Source of the DNA: Treponema sp. UBA937
Lineage (GTDB): Bacteria; Spirochaetota; Spirochaetia; Treponematales; Breznakiellaceae
NCBI GenBank assembly: GCA_002293455.1
Contig: DBDH01000099.1
Coordinates: 25,947-89,946, forward strand
Direction: 5' to 3'
DNA: 64,000 nt
A program made the translations under genes and the position numbers. Shown here in pieces: positions 9,453 to 17,498 of this stretch. The notes beneath the pieces were generated by a model. The model made no database searches. It was not told where the DNA came from and saw only the letters and a list, made by a program, of their open reading frames with translations. Position 1 is the first letter of the stretch. Every line of letters starts with the position of its first letter.

Positions 9453-9477
9453 ATGGACGCCTTGGGGCGTTAAGGCT

Positions 9478-9506
9478 TTGACGAACAACAAAAAATAGGG
9501 TATAAA
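9478..9506 (+). promoter_or_regulatory. Strong sigma-70-type promoter for the UPRTase-like gene
   Basis: TTGACG (9478-9483) and TATAAA (9501-9506) are separated by exactly 17 bases. The expected start site is near 9513, inside the left arm of the hairpin at 9506-9531. Transcripts from this promoter should therefore lack most of that arm. Confidence 0.65.
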
Positions 9507-9536
9507 ACCTTCAGGGCATTCCCTGGAGGTTTTTTT
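9506..9536 (+). terminator. Intrinsic terminator whose 3' arm carries the ribosome binding site of the next gene
   Basis: AACCTTCAGGG (9506-9516), loop CATT, and CCCTGGAGGTT (9521-9531) form an 11-pair stem with one G-U pair, followed by T's to 9536. This is a textbook Rho-independent terminator for the barrel gene. The GGAGG at 9525-9529 is also the ribosome binding site for the ATG at 9537, so the hairpin would hide it in read-through RNA. Confidence 0.75.
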
Positions 9537-10616
9537 ATGAGCAAAATAATTCTTAAAGCAGAAGACCTGGACGGATTCCTTACGGAGACTGATAAAGACC
9601 ATATTGCGGAAATGGATCACATGTTTAGGCAGCTCACGGATTCTTTCAATATCCTTTCCTCTACTGCCGATGCCGGAGACCGCCGCCGAGAGGAACAGAA
9701 TCTCATCACTCTGTATAATCAGATGGGATTGAAGATGCAGGATATTTGTAATAATGAAAAAAACATCAATGTGTACTCTTTTAAAACTCCTCAGGAAAGT
9801 CATCCGGAAGCGTCCAGAGTTATTGCAAAACTGCGGGATATCAGAACGGAACATCAAGAGTTTGTGTATTACATTCAGAGGGCCTATGAAATGCTCTTTA
9901 AACTTGCTTACGGCGGGGCTACCGGGGTCAATAAAAATTACCTCATTGTCAAAACACCGGTAACCGTTCCTTTTCAAAATTATGCCGTTCATAAAATCAC
10001 CAACATCGATGAAAAAATTGAAAATACTGTAATGTGCGTCATGCTTCGCGGCGCGCTTCTTCCGTCGATGATCATGTCAAAGGAAATTCAGGAATATTCA
10101 TCTCATGGATATGTTACGCCTTTTGCCTTATTCAAAATAAAAAGGGATGATGAAAAATGCGAGAACAATATGGAATACATTCTGGACCTGGAAAAATCGT
10201 ATTTTAATCTTGAAAGCCTGCACGGCAAGGATTTGATATTTGCCGATCCCATGAATGCCACGGGCGGCAGCCTTGTTACTGTAATTAAATACCTTCTTGA
10301 TCAAGGAGTTAAACCGCGTTCGGTTCAGTTTTTCAATGTCATTGCCGCTTTGAAAGGAGCGCTCCGGGTGGTTCGGGCTTTGGAAAATTGTTCGGTATCG
10401 ACTCTTTGGATGGATCCGATTTTGAATAAAGCCGCGTACATTCTGCCGGGACTGGGAGACGCGGGGGACCGGGTAAACGGCGTTGACCTTCCGGAAAATC
10501 CGCGGAACATCATACAGCTTATTGCGGACTATGGTTCGAATATTGCTCAGCTCTACCGCGCCCAGCTGCGGGAGATTGAAGATACTGTCCTTGAGACCGC
10601 CCATGACAAACATTAA
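9537..10616 (+). CDS. Uracil phosphoribosyltransferase-like protein with a long N-terminal domain
   Basis: The C-terminal half, from about residue 145, matches uracil phosphoribosyltransferases. It has MLRGALLPS, the PRPP-loop pattern [13 protein letters not shown], and [16 protein letters not shown], the uracil-binding end segment. The reaction would be uracil plus PRPP to UMP. Standard enzymes are about 210 residues, but this one is 359. The extra N-terminal 140 residues are helical and charged ([24 protein letters not shown] and on) and unknown to me. The ATG at 9537 is set by GGAGG with 7-base spacing. The end overlaps the next gene by 14 bases. Treponeme genomes carry such long versions, as I recall. 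Confidence 0.75.
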   Translation: MSKIILKAEDLDGFLTETDKDHIAEMDHMFRQLTDSFNILSSTADAGDRRREEQNLITLYNQMGLKMQDICNNEKNINVYSFKTPQESHPEASRVIAKLRDIRTEHQEFVYYIQRAYEMLFKLAYGGATGVNKNYLIVKTPVTVPFQNYAVHKITNIDEKIENTVMCVMLRGALLPSMIMSKEIQEYSSHGYVTPFALFKIKRDDEKCENNMEYILDLEKSYFNLESLHGKDLIFADPMNATGGSLVTVIKYLLDQGVKPRSVQFFNVIAALKGALRVVRALENCSVSTLWMDPILNKAAYILPGLGDAGDRVNGVDLPENPRNIIQLIADYGSNIAQLYRAQLREIEDTVLETAHDKH

Positions 10617-11565
10617 ACAAAAAGCCGCAAGCCTGTTGCTGGTACTATTGTTTTGCATGTTCCTCGCTTCATGCGCGTCATCCGCGGGAGCCGTATCCGC
10701 CGAGGAATATTATTCCCTTGGTGTTGCATACATGGACATGGGAAAATATGATGAAGCCGAAAAATGGTTTCAACGCGCTCAGGCCGCGGATAAAACAAAA
10801 TCTGCATCCGAATACAATTTAGGCCGGATCGCTTTTGAAACTGGACGTTACGAAGAATCCGCTTTGTTATTTGAAAGCATCATCCGGCGGGATCCTCAGA
10901 ATACGATGGCTTTAAAATCGGCGGCCTACGCCCGGATAAAAAACGGCGATTTGGAAGCGGCTCTGAATCATTATACGCGGCTCCTGGAACTGGTGCCGGA
11001 AAGCGCGGACGACGGGTACAATCATGCCCTGGTTTTGTTTGCTTTGGGAAAAACAAGCGAAGCTGATGCCGTAATTTCAAGATATGCTTTTGCTCTCCAG
11101 AATAATGATGATCTTTTGCTTTTATACGCGCGCATACAAAAAGCGGAAAAGAAAATCGAAGCTGTTGATAGTTACGATCTTTGGCTCAAAAAAAATGCCG
11201 ATTTGCAGGTAAAATTTGAATATGCCGAAACCTTGGAGTATGCGGAGCTTTATGTCAAAGCCCTTGAAAATTACCGCGAAATTCTCAATGCCGATCTTTC
11301 CGCCGTTCCCGGTCTTTCAACACCACAGATCAGGTTTTCTATCGCGAGGGTTCTTCTTGTTTCCGATCCTTCCGTTCCGGACGGTATCACAGAACTGCAA
11401 GGAGCCGTGACAGACGGCTTTACTGATAAAGACGCGGTTGAAGAGCTGCTGGAAATGGAAGGAATATCCGCGGAACATAAAGAGGAGATACGAATTATTC
11501 TGGACGGTATTTCCGACAATGTTCCGGATGCGGAAGAAGAAACGGCCGCAGAAGCTGCTGCGTAA
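10603..11565 (+). CDS. TPR-repeat lipoprotein
   Basis: The ATG at 10603 gives a lipoprotein signal with lipobox LASC ([20 protein letters not shown] then LASCASS). Longer in-frame starts would run far into the upstream gene. The 320-residue product has clear TPR motifs: [45 protein letters not shown] and [19 protein letters not shown], then a more diverged helical region. It probably sits on the inner leaflet of the outer membrane or the periplasmic face of the inner membrane as a protein-interaction scaffold. It overlaps the UPRTase-like gene by 14 bases. It ends 3 bases from the convergent large gene. Confidence 0.75.
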   Translation: MTNIKQKAASLLLVLLFCMFLASCASSAGAVSAEEYYSLGVAYMDMGKYDEAEKWFQRAQAADKTKSASEYNLGRIAFETGRYEESALLFESIIRRDPQNTMALKSAAYARIKNGDLEAALNHYTRLLELVPESADDGYNHALVLFALGKTSEADAVISRYAFALQNNDDLLLLYARIQKAEKKIEAVDSYDLWLKKNADLQVKFEYAETLEYAELYVKALENYREILNADLSAVPGLSTPQIRFSIARVLLVSDPSVPDGITELQGAVTDGFTDKDAVEELLEMEGISAEHKEEIRIILDGISDNVPDAEEETAAEAAA

Positions 11566-11568
11566 GAT

Positions 11569-14500
11569 TCAGAAGCTGATGTTCAGCATTGTTCCTATAG
11601 TGCCGATGAACGAAAGGATTTCGGTTGCCGAATGGTAGAGCGCCGACAGTTCCGCAAAAACGGAAAAGTAAAGCCTTCCTTCCAAGCGGATGATTGATTC
11701 ATGGCGCAGATCAAGATTCATAACAAGTTCATCATCCTTTTCACTGATGCTTAATTCAAGCGTTTCGTTCCGCAGCTGACTGAACGGCTGTGCCGCGATT
11801 TCCGAAAGGGCGGGAAAGTTTTTCAGGCCGAGGGCTTTTCCCATGAGAAAGCTGTAAAAAACAGAAAGCAGGCTTTTTTTGGTCGGTACGAGCCAATCAA
11901 TCTTCAAACTTTCCGACCAGCCTGAATCGGTAAAAGTCAGCGTGTTGTCAAGAATAAGAACGGCTTCGGTAAAACCGAAGAACGACATGTTTTGATTCAT
12001 AAGGAACTGCCAAGAAATATCTTCCCCTCTTGGGAAAGCAATGCTGCCTTCAAGGCGGTTGGAAAATTCATCGCTCTGATAAAATTTCATGATCGGCGTT
12101 GAACCGAAAGCTCCAAACAGGTTAACCGCGGCAAAATCAATAGAGGCATTCAGATTGAGTACATCTGATAATGTATCTAACTTTTGATGCAAGTTACGCT
12201 TTAGCGCCATGTTAAACGCGGAAGGAATGAAAAATGAAGGCAGTCCGTTCATCTGAGGAATTTGAAAATGTATTTCCGTAAGATCATGAAACAGGCTGTT
12301 TTCGGTAAAAGCGTTCCACTTTGAAGCATCATACATCGTTTTCATTGAATCATACAGAGACGGATCAAACAGTGAATAAAGAGGAATCGATGCCCAAAGG
12401 GGAGCGGATGCCTGTAAGCTGTTCATAAACCATTGGCTGTCATCGTAAAACGATGTTCCCGAACGGTTTAATCCCCAATTAAAGCCGCGTTCAAGCCGGA
12501 ACATTGCGTTGATTTTTCCTATCATAAAAGGCAGTTCAAGCCGAACCGTGCTGTTGGATAAGGTTGTCGATTGTACCTTGTTATAAATGGATTCTCCTTC
12601 CAAGTAAATGTTCGCGCCGACAGGCTTTGTGTCAACCGTGCCGCTGATTGACAGTTTTGCGTTACGTCTGTCCGCGTCCTTACCGGCATCGGGCAGCATA
12701 GCTTCCCAGCTTCGCAGCCATCCGTCTCCGAATGACGAAGTCCAGCCGTCTGGTTCTTCATTGTAACTAAGCCAATTAGCGTAAAAATCCGCCCTTATGC
12801 CCGAATTGTTGCCGTCAAAGGGTTTAAATCCCGCATAGGTTTCCCAGATTCTGTCCAGACGCATATCTTCATATTCCGCGGACGTTTCGATTCCCGCTTC
12901 CACCTTTGTTACGCCAAACGTTGGCGCAAGACCGAGCGAAAGTTCATGCAAAAGACTTTCACCGCCGGAACCTGTTTGGAAGTGATTGTTGAAGGAAACA
13001 GGGCCGAAACTTCTGTCAATCTCGTAACCTGCGTTCCATGTAGTCTGCCGTGAATCGGCATTTATGCGGAAGTTAAGCGACAAGAGCGTATCCAAGATTG
13101 TTCCCGCGATTTTTGAATAACCAAGAAGGCCCGCGAAAGGTTCTATGTTTCTGTGTTCGGGGCTGGTTCTAAAAGCGGATTCCAGATTGGATTGGATTGA
13201 AACATCTTCCAGTATATCAACGTTTCCTATAGAAAGAATTACTCCCGGAATGCGCCAATCTACGGAAGCTCCGGCATTGAACTTGTATGAAGAAATAGAA
13301 TTTTCTAAAATGATTTCATCCGCCGAAAATTGTCCCGCCGGAAGGGATTTTCCATCCTCTGGTTTTATAAAAAGTATCATGTAACTTTGTTGCCCGGAAT
13401 TGTCCTGTTCATCGTTATAGTGTTCTTGATTGGGATTGTAACTTACTATTGCCTTGTCTATTGTTACGCCGGACACTCTGACTTCCGGCGAAGAACCGTT
13501 ATACTCAACTTCCACCTTAGACCACTCGCCGGGTGTGAAAGCGCCGCCCGGAATAATTACTTTTAATCTTGTTTTTCCGGAAGCGTTAAGCGCGGCTGGA
13601 CCTTGTGTAATATGAAACTGTACTTCCGCGTTTTGCAAAATTTGCTTGTCAGTTTCATCCGCATCTGTTGCCGTTGTTTCCGGTCCTTTCACAAAAAAAC
13701 TGAGCGTATCATAATTGATCAGCGGAATCCAGGGAATTCTCGTGTCAACGCCGTATGCCGTATTTGTGCTTCCTTCTTTCCATGCGACGTTTAGAACCCG
13801 CTGAGTAACATTATTGGGATGCAGCTTATCAATCAGACTTGCGTATTTGGAACGAAGATCGTTATCAAACATCTCTTTTGCGCTTACGTTTGACGATTGT
13901 GAAACCGCGTTGCTGTTATCTGCTTCTATCGGCCTGAAGGACGCTCCCCACACGACAGGCGGAGCGAAAAGAATTCTGCCGCTTACGCTGTTTCCTTTGC
14001 CGTCAATTAAAACACGCATATAATTCGCGTGTTTTAATTGACCGCGTTCTATGTTATTAAGTACGACCGGCTTAACCTTAATATTCCCATCAGCGTCAAT
14101 CTCTCCCGCGGAATAAATCGTTTCCGTGACAATCACTTCGGGATTTTCTCCAAACCTGTTGTCCTGATCTTTTAGCGTTCCGAACTGTACTTTTACGTCA
14201 AAGTCTCCAAGAGAGAGATCGGTATTAAAACCGTACAATCTGATGGGAATATCAATTTGTTCGGCGGTATGTAAATTATGATCATCCCCCAGGGGAGACT
14301 GAAATCCTGTCCAAAGTTTTTCGTTATCCAGGGAAAACTCGGCAGCCAGGACTTCCCGTTTTATACTGTTGTCCCAGACAGGATAAGGTCCTTCTTCGGA
14401 AGCGATTTTTTCCGCGCCGCTCCATTCGATGGGGTGCAAAGAAGAAGTCAGCAGATTCGACTCCCGGTAATTTCTGTACACAAGCGGAGCGCGGTTTTGA

Positions 14501-16440
14501 TCCGTAAGAGGCGTTTCAAAAAAAGATGATTGTTGTTTTTCCGGAGCCTCGGAAATAAAAGAGTCTCCCGCATGTATGTCGATATATCTGCTCTCTTCTT
14601 CCATTCCCGCAATTCTGTAAAGCCCCGACGTATCCGGCTGATCAAGAATCGCTCCGAGCGTAAGTTTCGCCTTAAGATTTTCTTCGGTCCATGAAACTTG
14701 ACCGCTTACTCCCGCGTTCCCTTCATTGCCCGACCCCGCTTCCGAAAAAGCGTCATCGTTGGTGTTCCAGCGGACTCCAAGCGCAAGCGCCGTACTCAAA
14801 GGTCCCGCGGGATCATATTCAACGCCGATTCCTCCCGCAAGGCTTCCAAACTCACGCTGATTATTTTGTCTCAAATACGTTATCCGGATGGTTTCGTTAA
14901 AAGACGCCGGATATTCCAGAACCACCAGGCCTGTATCCTTATTAAAACTAAAACGGGAATCTTCAATACCGCCGCGGTACACTTTTACGGAACCCGGCAC
15001 AATATCGGTTCCCAGCGAATACGACCCTCCGCTTCCGTAATTCGTAAAGCGGATGCTTATATCTTCGTTGCTTTCCATCGCGGCAGGAAGATATATTTCT
15101 TTGCTTATGTCCGTCAAAGGCCACCGGCTTTCCAAAGATCTCCGGTCTCCAAAACTGCCGTATTTGGTCAGTTCATAGATATTTCTCCGTGACCGGGAAG
15201 CAAGGCCAAGCTGTACATCCGGCGCGGTGAAAAGATCTTCAAGCGGCAGTACTTCATAACCGTTGATACGCTCATCGGTGGAAAGCCTTACAAGACCGGC
15301 GGACGCTGTGTTTGAACTGGGAGCCTCGTATCGGTTTTGCCGTTCAAAGGGCGAAAAAGTCCCCGGTTCATAGATTACCAGGGCCGGAATATCATTGCCG
15401 TTAACGGCAATCGTTATGGTTCCGGGATATTTTTTTGACGGGTCTTCCTGTCCCGGCTGAGCGTACCGGGTTAAATCAAAACCGGAGAAATAATCCTGCA
15501 CGTCTTTCAGAAATCCGGACGAAGCATAATTCCCCATAGAAGTTTCCCACGGGGAATTTGACCCTTTTGTATACAATACGATAACCCTGCCGTCGGGATT
15601 GTTTGTTAGTTCGATAATGCCGTATTGGGCGCTTGCGGCCAGCTCGCTGCTTTCCGCCCTCCGGTATCTGCGTTTGTCACTGCCCGTAAGATTGCCGCTG
15701 GAATCTTCAATGTAGACCACCGGTACGGAATCCAGATTCTCATCGGGAAGAACAAAGGACCTTCCGCGGAGGGGATGTTCAACAGAAACATAGGAATAGG
15801 TTCTTTCCCGGTCTCCCGCGTACACGCGTTCTTCCCGGACAGCGGCATCGTAACGAAATATGCTGTGGATGGTCAGCGTTTCCGTACCAAAGCGGCCGTA
15901 AATTCCGGCGGAACTCCCCGAATCGCCGCCCAAATCAAGATAAGGATATTCGGGAAAGTCTAAACCGGTATTTCCGATGCCGACATACTGTATGAATTCG
16001 CCAGGTTTTCCCTGATAACCGCCGCGGTAGGTATTCATGGTATATTCATCCAGAAACCCGGCTTCGACAAACCATCGTTCTTTAATCCATAAAGATAAAG
16101 TCAAATCCGTTTCTTGGGTGAACAAGATCGGCGAATCTGTAGAAGCCGCCATCACTCCCAAAGGCGTAAGCGATAGGCCCAAATTGCCGCTGAGCGTTCC
16201 GTTCCAATACCCTGAAAGAAACAACGAAACATCGGTGTCCCACAAGTTGAGGTCAAGAAGCTGGGCTGGATCTTCCTGAACGATAAGATTTTTTAATATT
16301 TCAACATCGCCGTCAGCGGGAATGACAGAATCTTCCTCCTGCGCCGCAAGCGGAAGCGCAAGCAACAGGAGAAAAAAGGGAAAAATGGAGTGCAATGCTA
16401 TCGAAATAGTCTTTAAACGCCTTAGCAAACTGCCCATCAA
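11569..16440 (-). CDS. Very large predicted outer-membrane protein (1623 residues), SprA-like features possible
   Basis: It starts at ATG 16440 with a signal peptide (hydrophobic run IFPFFLLLLALPLAAQ). The protein is rich in alternating beta strands throughout. Near residues 490-530 is GSVKVYRGGIEDSRF then LVVLEYPASFNETIRITY, a motif seen before barrel domains in large secretion-type outer-membrane proteins. A segment around residues 900-1010 (LINYDTLSFFVKGPE, then GEWSKVEVEYNG) looks like a jelly-roll or carbohydrate-binding module and loosely recalls SprA of the type IX system. The last part alternates strands and ends in GTMLNISF, with a terminal phenylalanine. No catalytic motif is seen. 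The family is not firmly recognised, and SprA kinship is only a suggestion. The gene is convergent with the lipoprotein before it and stands alone. Confidence 0.6.
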   Translation of the reverse strand: MMGSLLRRLKTISIALHSIFPFFLLLLALPLAAQEEDSVIPADGDVEILKNLIVQEDPAQLLDLNLWDTDVSLFLSGYWNGTLSGNLGLSLTPLGVMAASTDSPILFTQETDLTLSLWIKERWFVEAGFLDEYTMNTYRGGYQGKPGEFIQYVGIGNTGLDFPEYPYLDLGGDSGSSAGIYGRFGTETLTIHSIFRYDAAVREERVYAGDRERTYSYVSVEHPLRGRSFVLPDENLDSVPVVYIEDSSGNLTGSDKRRYRRAESSELAASAQYGIIELTNNPDGRVIVLYTKGSNSPWETSMGNYASSGFLKDVQDYFSGFDLTRYAQPGQEDPSKKYPGTITIAVNGNDIPALVIYEPGTFSPFERQNRYEAPSSNTASAGLVRLSTDERINGYEVLPLEDLFTAPDVQLGLASRSRRNIYELTKYGSFGDRRSLESRWPLTDISKEIYLPAAMESNEDISIRFTNYGSGGSYSLGTDIVPGSVKVYRGGIEDSRFSFNKDTGLVVLEYPASFNETIRITYLRQNNQREFGSLAGGIGVEYDPAGPLSTALALGVRWNTNDDAFSEAGSGNEGNAGVSGQVSWTEENLKAKLTLGAILDQPDTSGLYRIAGMEEESRYIDIHAGDSFISEAPEKQQSSFFETPLTDQNRAPLVYRNYRESNLLTSSLHPIEWSGAEKIASEEGPYPVWDNSIKREVLAAEFSLDNEKLWTGFQSPLGDDHNLHTAEQIDIPIRLYGFNTDLSLGDFDVKVQFGTLKDQDNRFGENPEVIVTETIYSAGEIDADGNIKVKPVVLNNIERGQLKHANYMRVLIDGKGNSVSGRILFAPPVVWGASFRPIEADNSNAVSQSSNVSAKEMFDNDLRSKYASLIDKLHPNNVTQRVLNVAWKEGSTNTAYGVDTRIPWIPLINYDTLSFFVKGPETTATDADETDKQILQNAEVQFHITQGPAALNASGKTRLKVIIPGGAFTPGEWSKVEVEYNGSSPEVRVSGVTIDKAIVSYNPNQEHYNDEQDNSGQQSYMILFIKPEDGKSLPAGQFSADEIILENSISSYKFNAGASVDWRIPGVILSIGNVDILEDVSIQSNLESAFRTSPEHRNIEPFAGLLGYSKIAGTILDTLLSLNFRINADSRQTTWNAGYEIDRSFGPVSFNNHFQTGSGGESLLHELSLGLAPTFGVTKVEAGIETSAEYEDMRLDRIWETYAGFKPFDGNNSGIRADFYANWLSYNEEPDGWTSSFGDGWLRSWEAMLPDAGKDADRRNAKLSISGTVDTKPVGANIYLEGESIYNKVQSTTLSNSTVRLELPFMIGKINAMFRLERGFNWGLNRSGTSFYDDSQWFMNSLQASAPLWASIPLYSLFDPSLYDSMKTMYDASKWNAFTENSLFHDLTEIHFQIPQMNGLPSFFIPSAFNMALKRNLHQKLDTLSDVLNLNASIDFAAVNLFGAFGSTPIMKFYQSDEFSNRLEGSIAFPRGEDISWQFLMNQNMSFFGFTEAVLILDNTLTFTDSGWSESLKIDWLVPTKKSLLSVFYSFLMGKALGLKNFPALSEIAAQPFSQLRNETLELSISEKDDELVMNLDLRHESIIRLEGRLYFSVFAELSALYHSATEILSFIGTIGTMLNISF

Positions 16441-16491
16441 TAGTGTATAGTATACCTCATAGATTGATGTTTGTCAGGCGAGAGTAGAACG

Positions 16492-16779
16492 ATGATTGTT
16501 TCCATGATTCAGCTTATTTTTGAGATTCCCGATGTGGTAAATATAAAGGAAAAACGGAGAATTATCCTTTCCATGAAAGATAAAATCCGCCAGCGTTTTC
16601 ACATGAGCGTTGCGGAGGTCGATCTGCAGGATTCTCTTTCCTTTGCGCAGATCGGCGGAGCCCTGGTTTCCAATTCCAAGGTTTACGGCGAATCTGTGAT
16701 GAATAAAGTGTTGACATTGATTGAGCAGGAAATTCCCGTCAGAATTCATGATGTGAAAATTCATTCCGAAGAATTTTAA
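16492..16779 (+). CDS. DUF503 family protein (YlxP-like)
   Basis: The ATG at 16492 yields a 95-residue protein opening MIVSMIQLIFEIPDVVNIKEKRR. That matches the DUF503 family start (MIV...L.LP...SLKEKR...), so the longer TTG-initiated frame from 16471 is unlikely. It continues with KDKIRQRFHMSVAEVD and a C-terminal strand region, a ferredoxin-like fold. Its function is unknown; in other bacteria the family is often near ribosome-maturation genes such as rbfA. Here it lies alone between a divergent outer-membrane gene and a lipoprotein gene 21 bases downstream. Confidence 0.8.
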   Translation: MIVSMIQLIFEIPDVVNIKEKRRIILSMKDKIRQRFHMSVAEVDLQDSLSFAQIGGALVSNSKVYGESVMNKVLTLIEQEIPVRIHDVKIHSEEF

Positions 16780-16800
16780 TATTTTTGCGAGGAGAAGCAA

Positions 16801-17481
16801 ATGCGTTGTAAACATTGTAACTATGTTGTTTTTACAACAATAAGGCTTGTTGTTTTTACAACGGCATTGTTGTTTTTATTATCATCCTGCATCGGCATAA
16901 CATCCGGCATCGTTATACGTAATGACGGTTCAGGAACTATCGACATGATATACATGGTTTCAGATTCTCTTGACGCTGTCGGAAGGCAGGACGGAAATGC
17001 GCGGCAGCCCCCGCTTCCGCTTAGCAGAAACGATTTTGAAAAAACGCTCTCCCGTATTGACGGATTATCTTTAAAGTCATATAAATCGGAACGGCAGGGA
17101 CAGCATGTTCTTGTCACGGCAACCTTGGATTTTGCCGGCATCGATGCCTTGGCCGCTTTTTTGGATGAAAGCCGTCAAACCGTAACGTATACCGAAAGGA
17201 ACGGCAAAAAAGAACTTGTTTTTACATTTGTAGATGTTCCGGTAAATGTCGGCGTAAATGAACAGGCATTGTTTACGGAAGCTCTTGACGGTTACATGTT
17301 TGATTTTTCCGTAAAAACTCAGGGAACTATGGAAGCCGCTTTTGTTGATCAAAACGGTAACGCGTTAAACGCTTCCGCTGCTGGAAATATCAATACGCAA
17401 AACGATTCAGTTTCATACCAGGTTCCTATGGCTGATCTCGTTTTTTCAAAAGAACCGGTGATACTGAAAATCATTTTTTAA
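16801..17481 (+). CDS. Predicted lipoprotein, function unknown
   Basis: ATG 16801 is preceded by GAGGAG at good spacing. The N-terminus, MRCKHCNYVVFTT, is long before a hydrophobic run and a lipobox LLSSC near residues 26-30, so the protein is probably lipidated at Cys30. The mature 195 residues start with IGITSGIVIRNDGSGTIDMIYMVSD, a beta-rich segment. They show no cysteine or catalytic motif I know. Two repeats of VVFTT in the N-region come from a DNA repeat (16825-16862). It lies 21 bases after the DUF503 gene and is convergent with the membrane protein at 17499. Confidence 0.6.
   Translation: MRCKHCNYVVFTTIRLVVFTTALLFLLSSCIGITSGIVIRNDGSGTIDMIYMVSDSLDAVGRQDGNARQPPLPLSRNDFEKTLSRIDGLSLKSYKSERQGQHVLVTATLDFAGIDALAAFLDESRQTVTYTERNGKKELVFTFVDVPVNVGVNEQALFTEALDGYMFDFSVKTQGTMEAAFVDQNGNALNASAAGNINTQNDSVSYQVPMADLVFSKEPVILKIIF
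16825..16880 (+). repeat. Two perfect short palindromes plus a third partial copy inside the lipoprotein start
   Basis: GTTGTTTTTACAAC occurs at 16825-16838 and again at 16849-16862; each is a 5-base stem with a TTTT loop. A third start, GTTGTTTTTATT, follows at 16869. They lie in codons 9-27 of the 16801 gene and encode the repeated VVFTT residues. Confidence 0.6.
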
Positions 17482-17498
17482 CAGACAACTATTAGGTC

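Noticed and set aside
10483..10602. Long N-terminal extension of the TPR lipoprotein
   Set aside because: It runs inside the UPRTase-like gene in another frame, and the ATG at 10603 gives a proper lipoprotein signal.
13145..15963. Several + strand frames opposite the large outer-membrane gene
   Set aside because: They are antisense shadows of a convincing long coding frame with a signal peptide; none has its own binding site or family motif.
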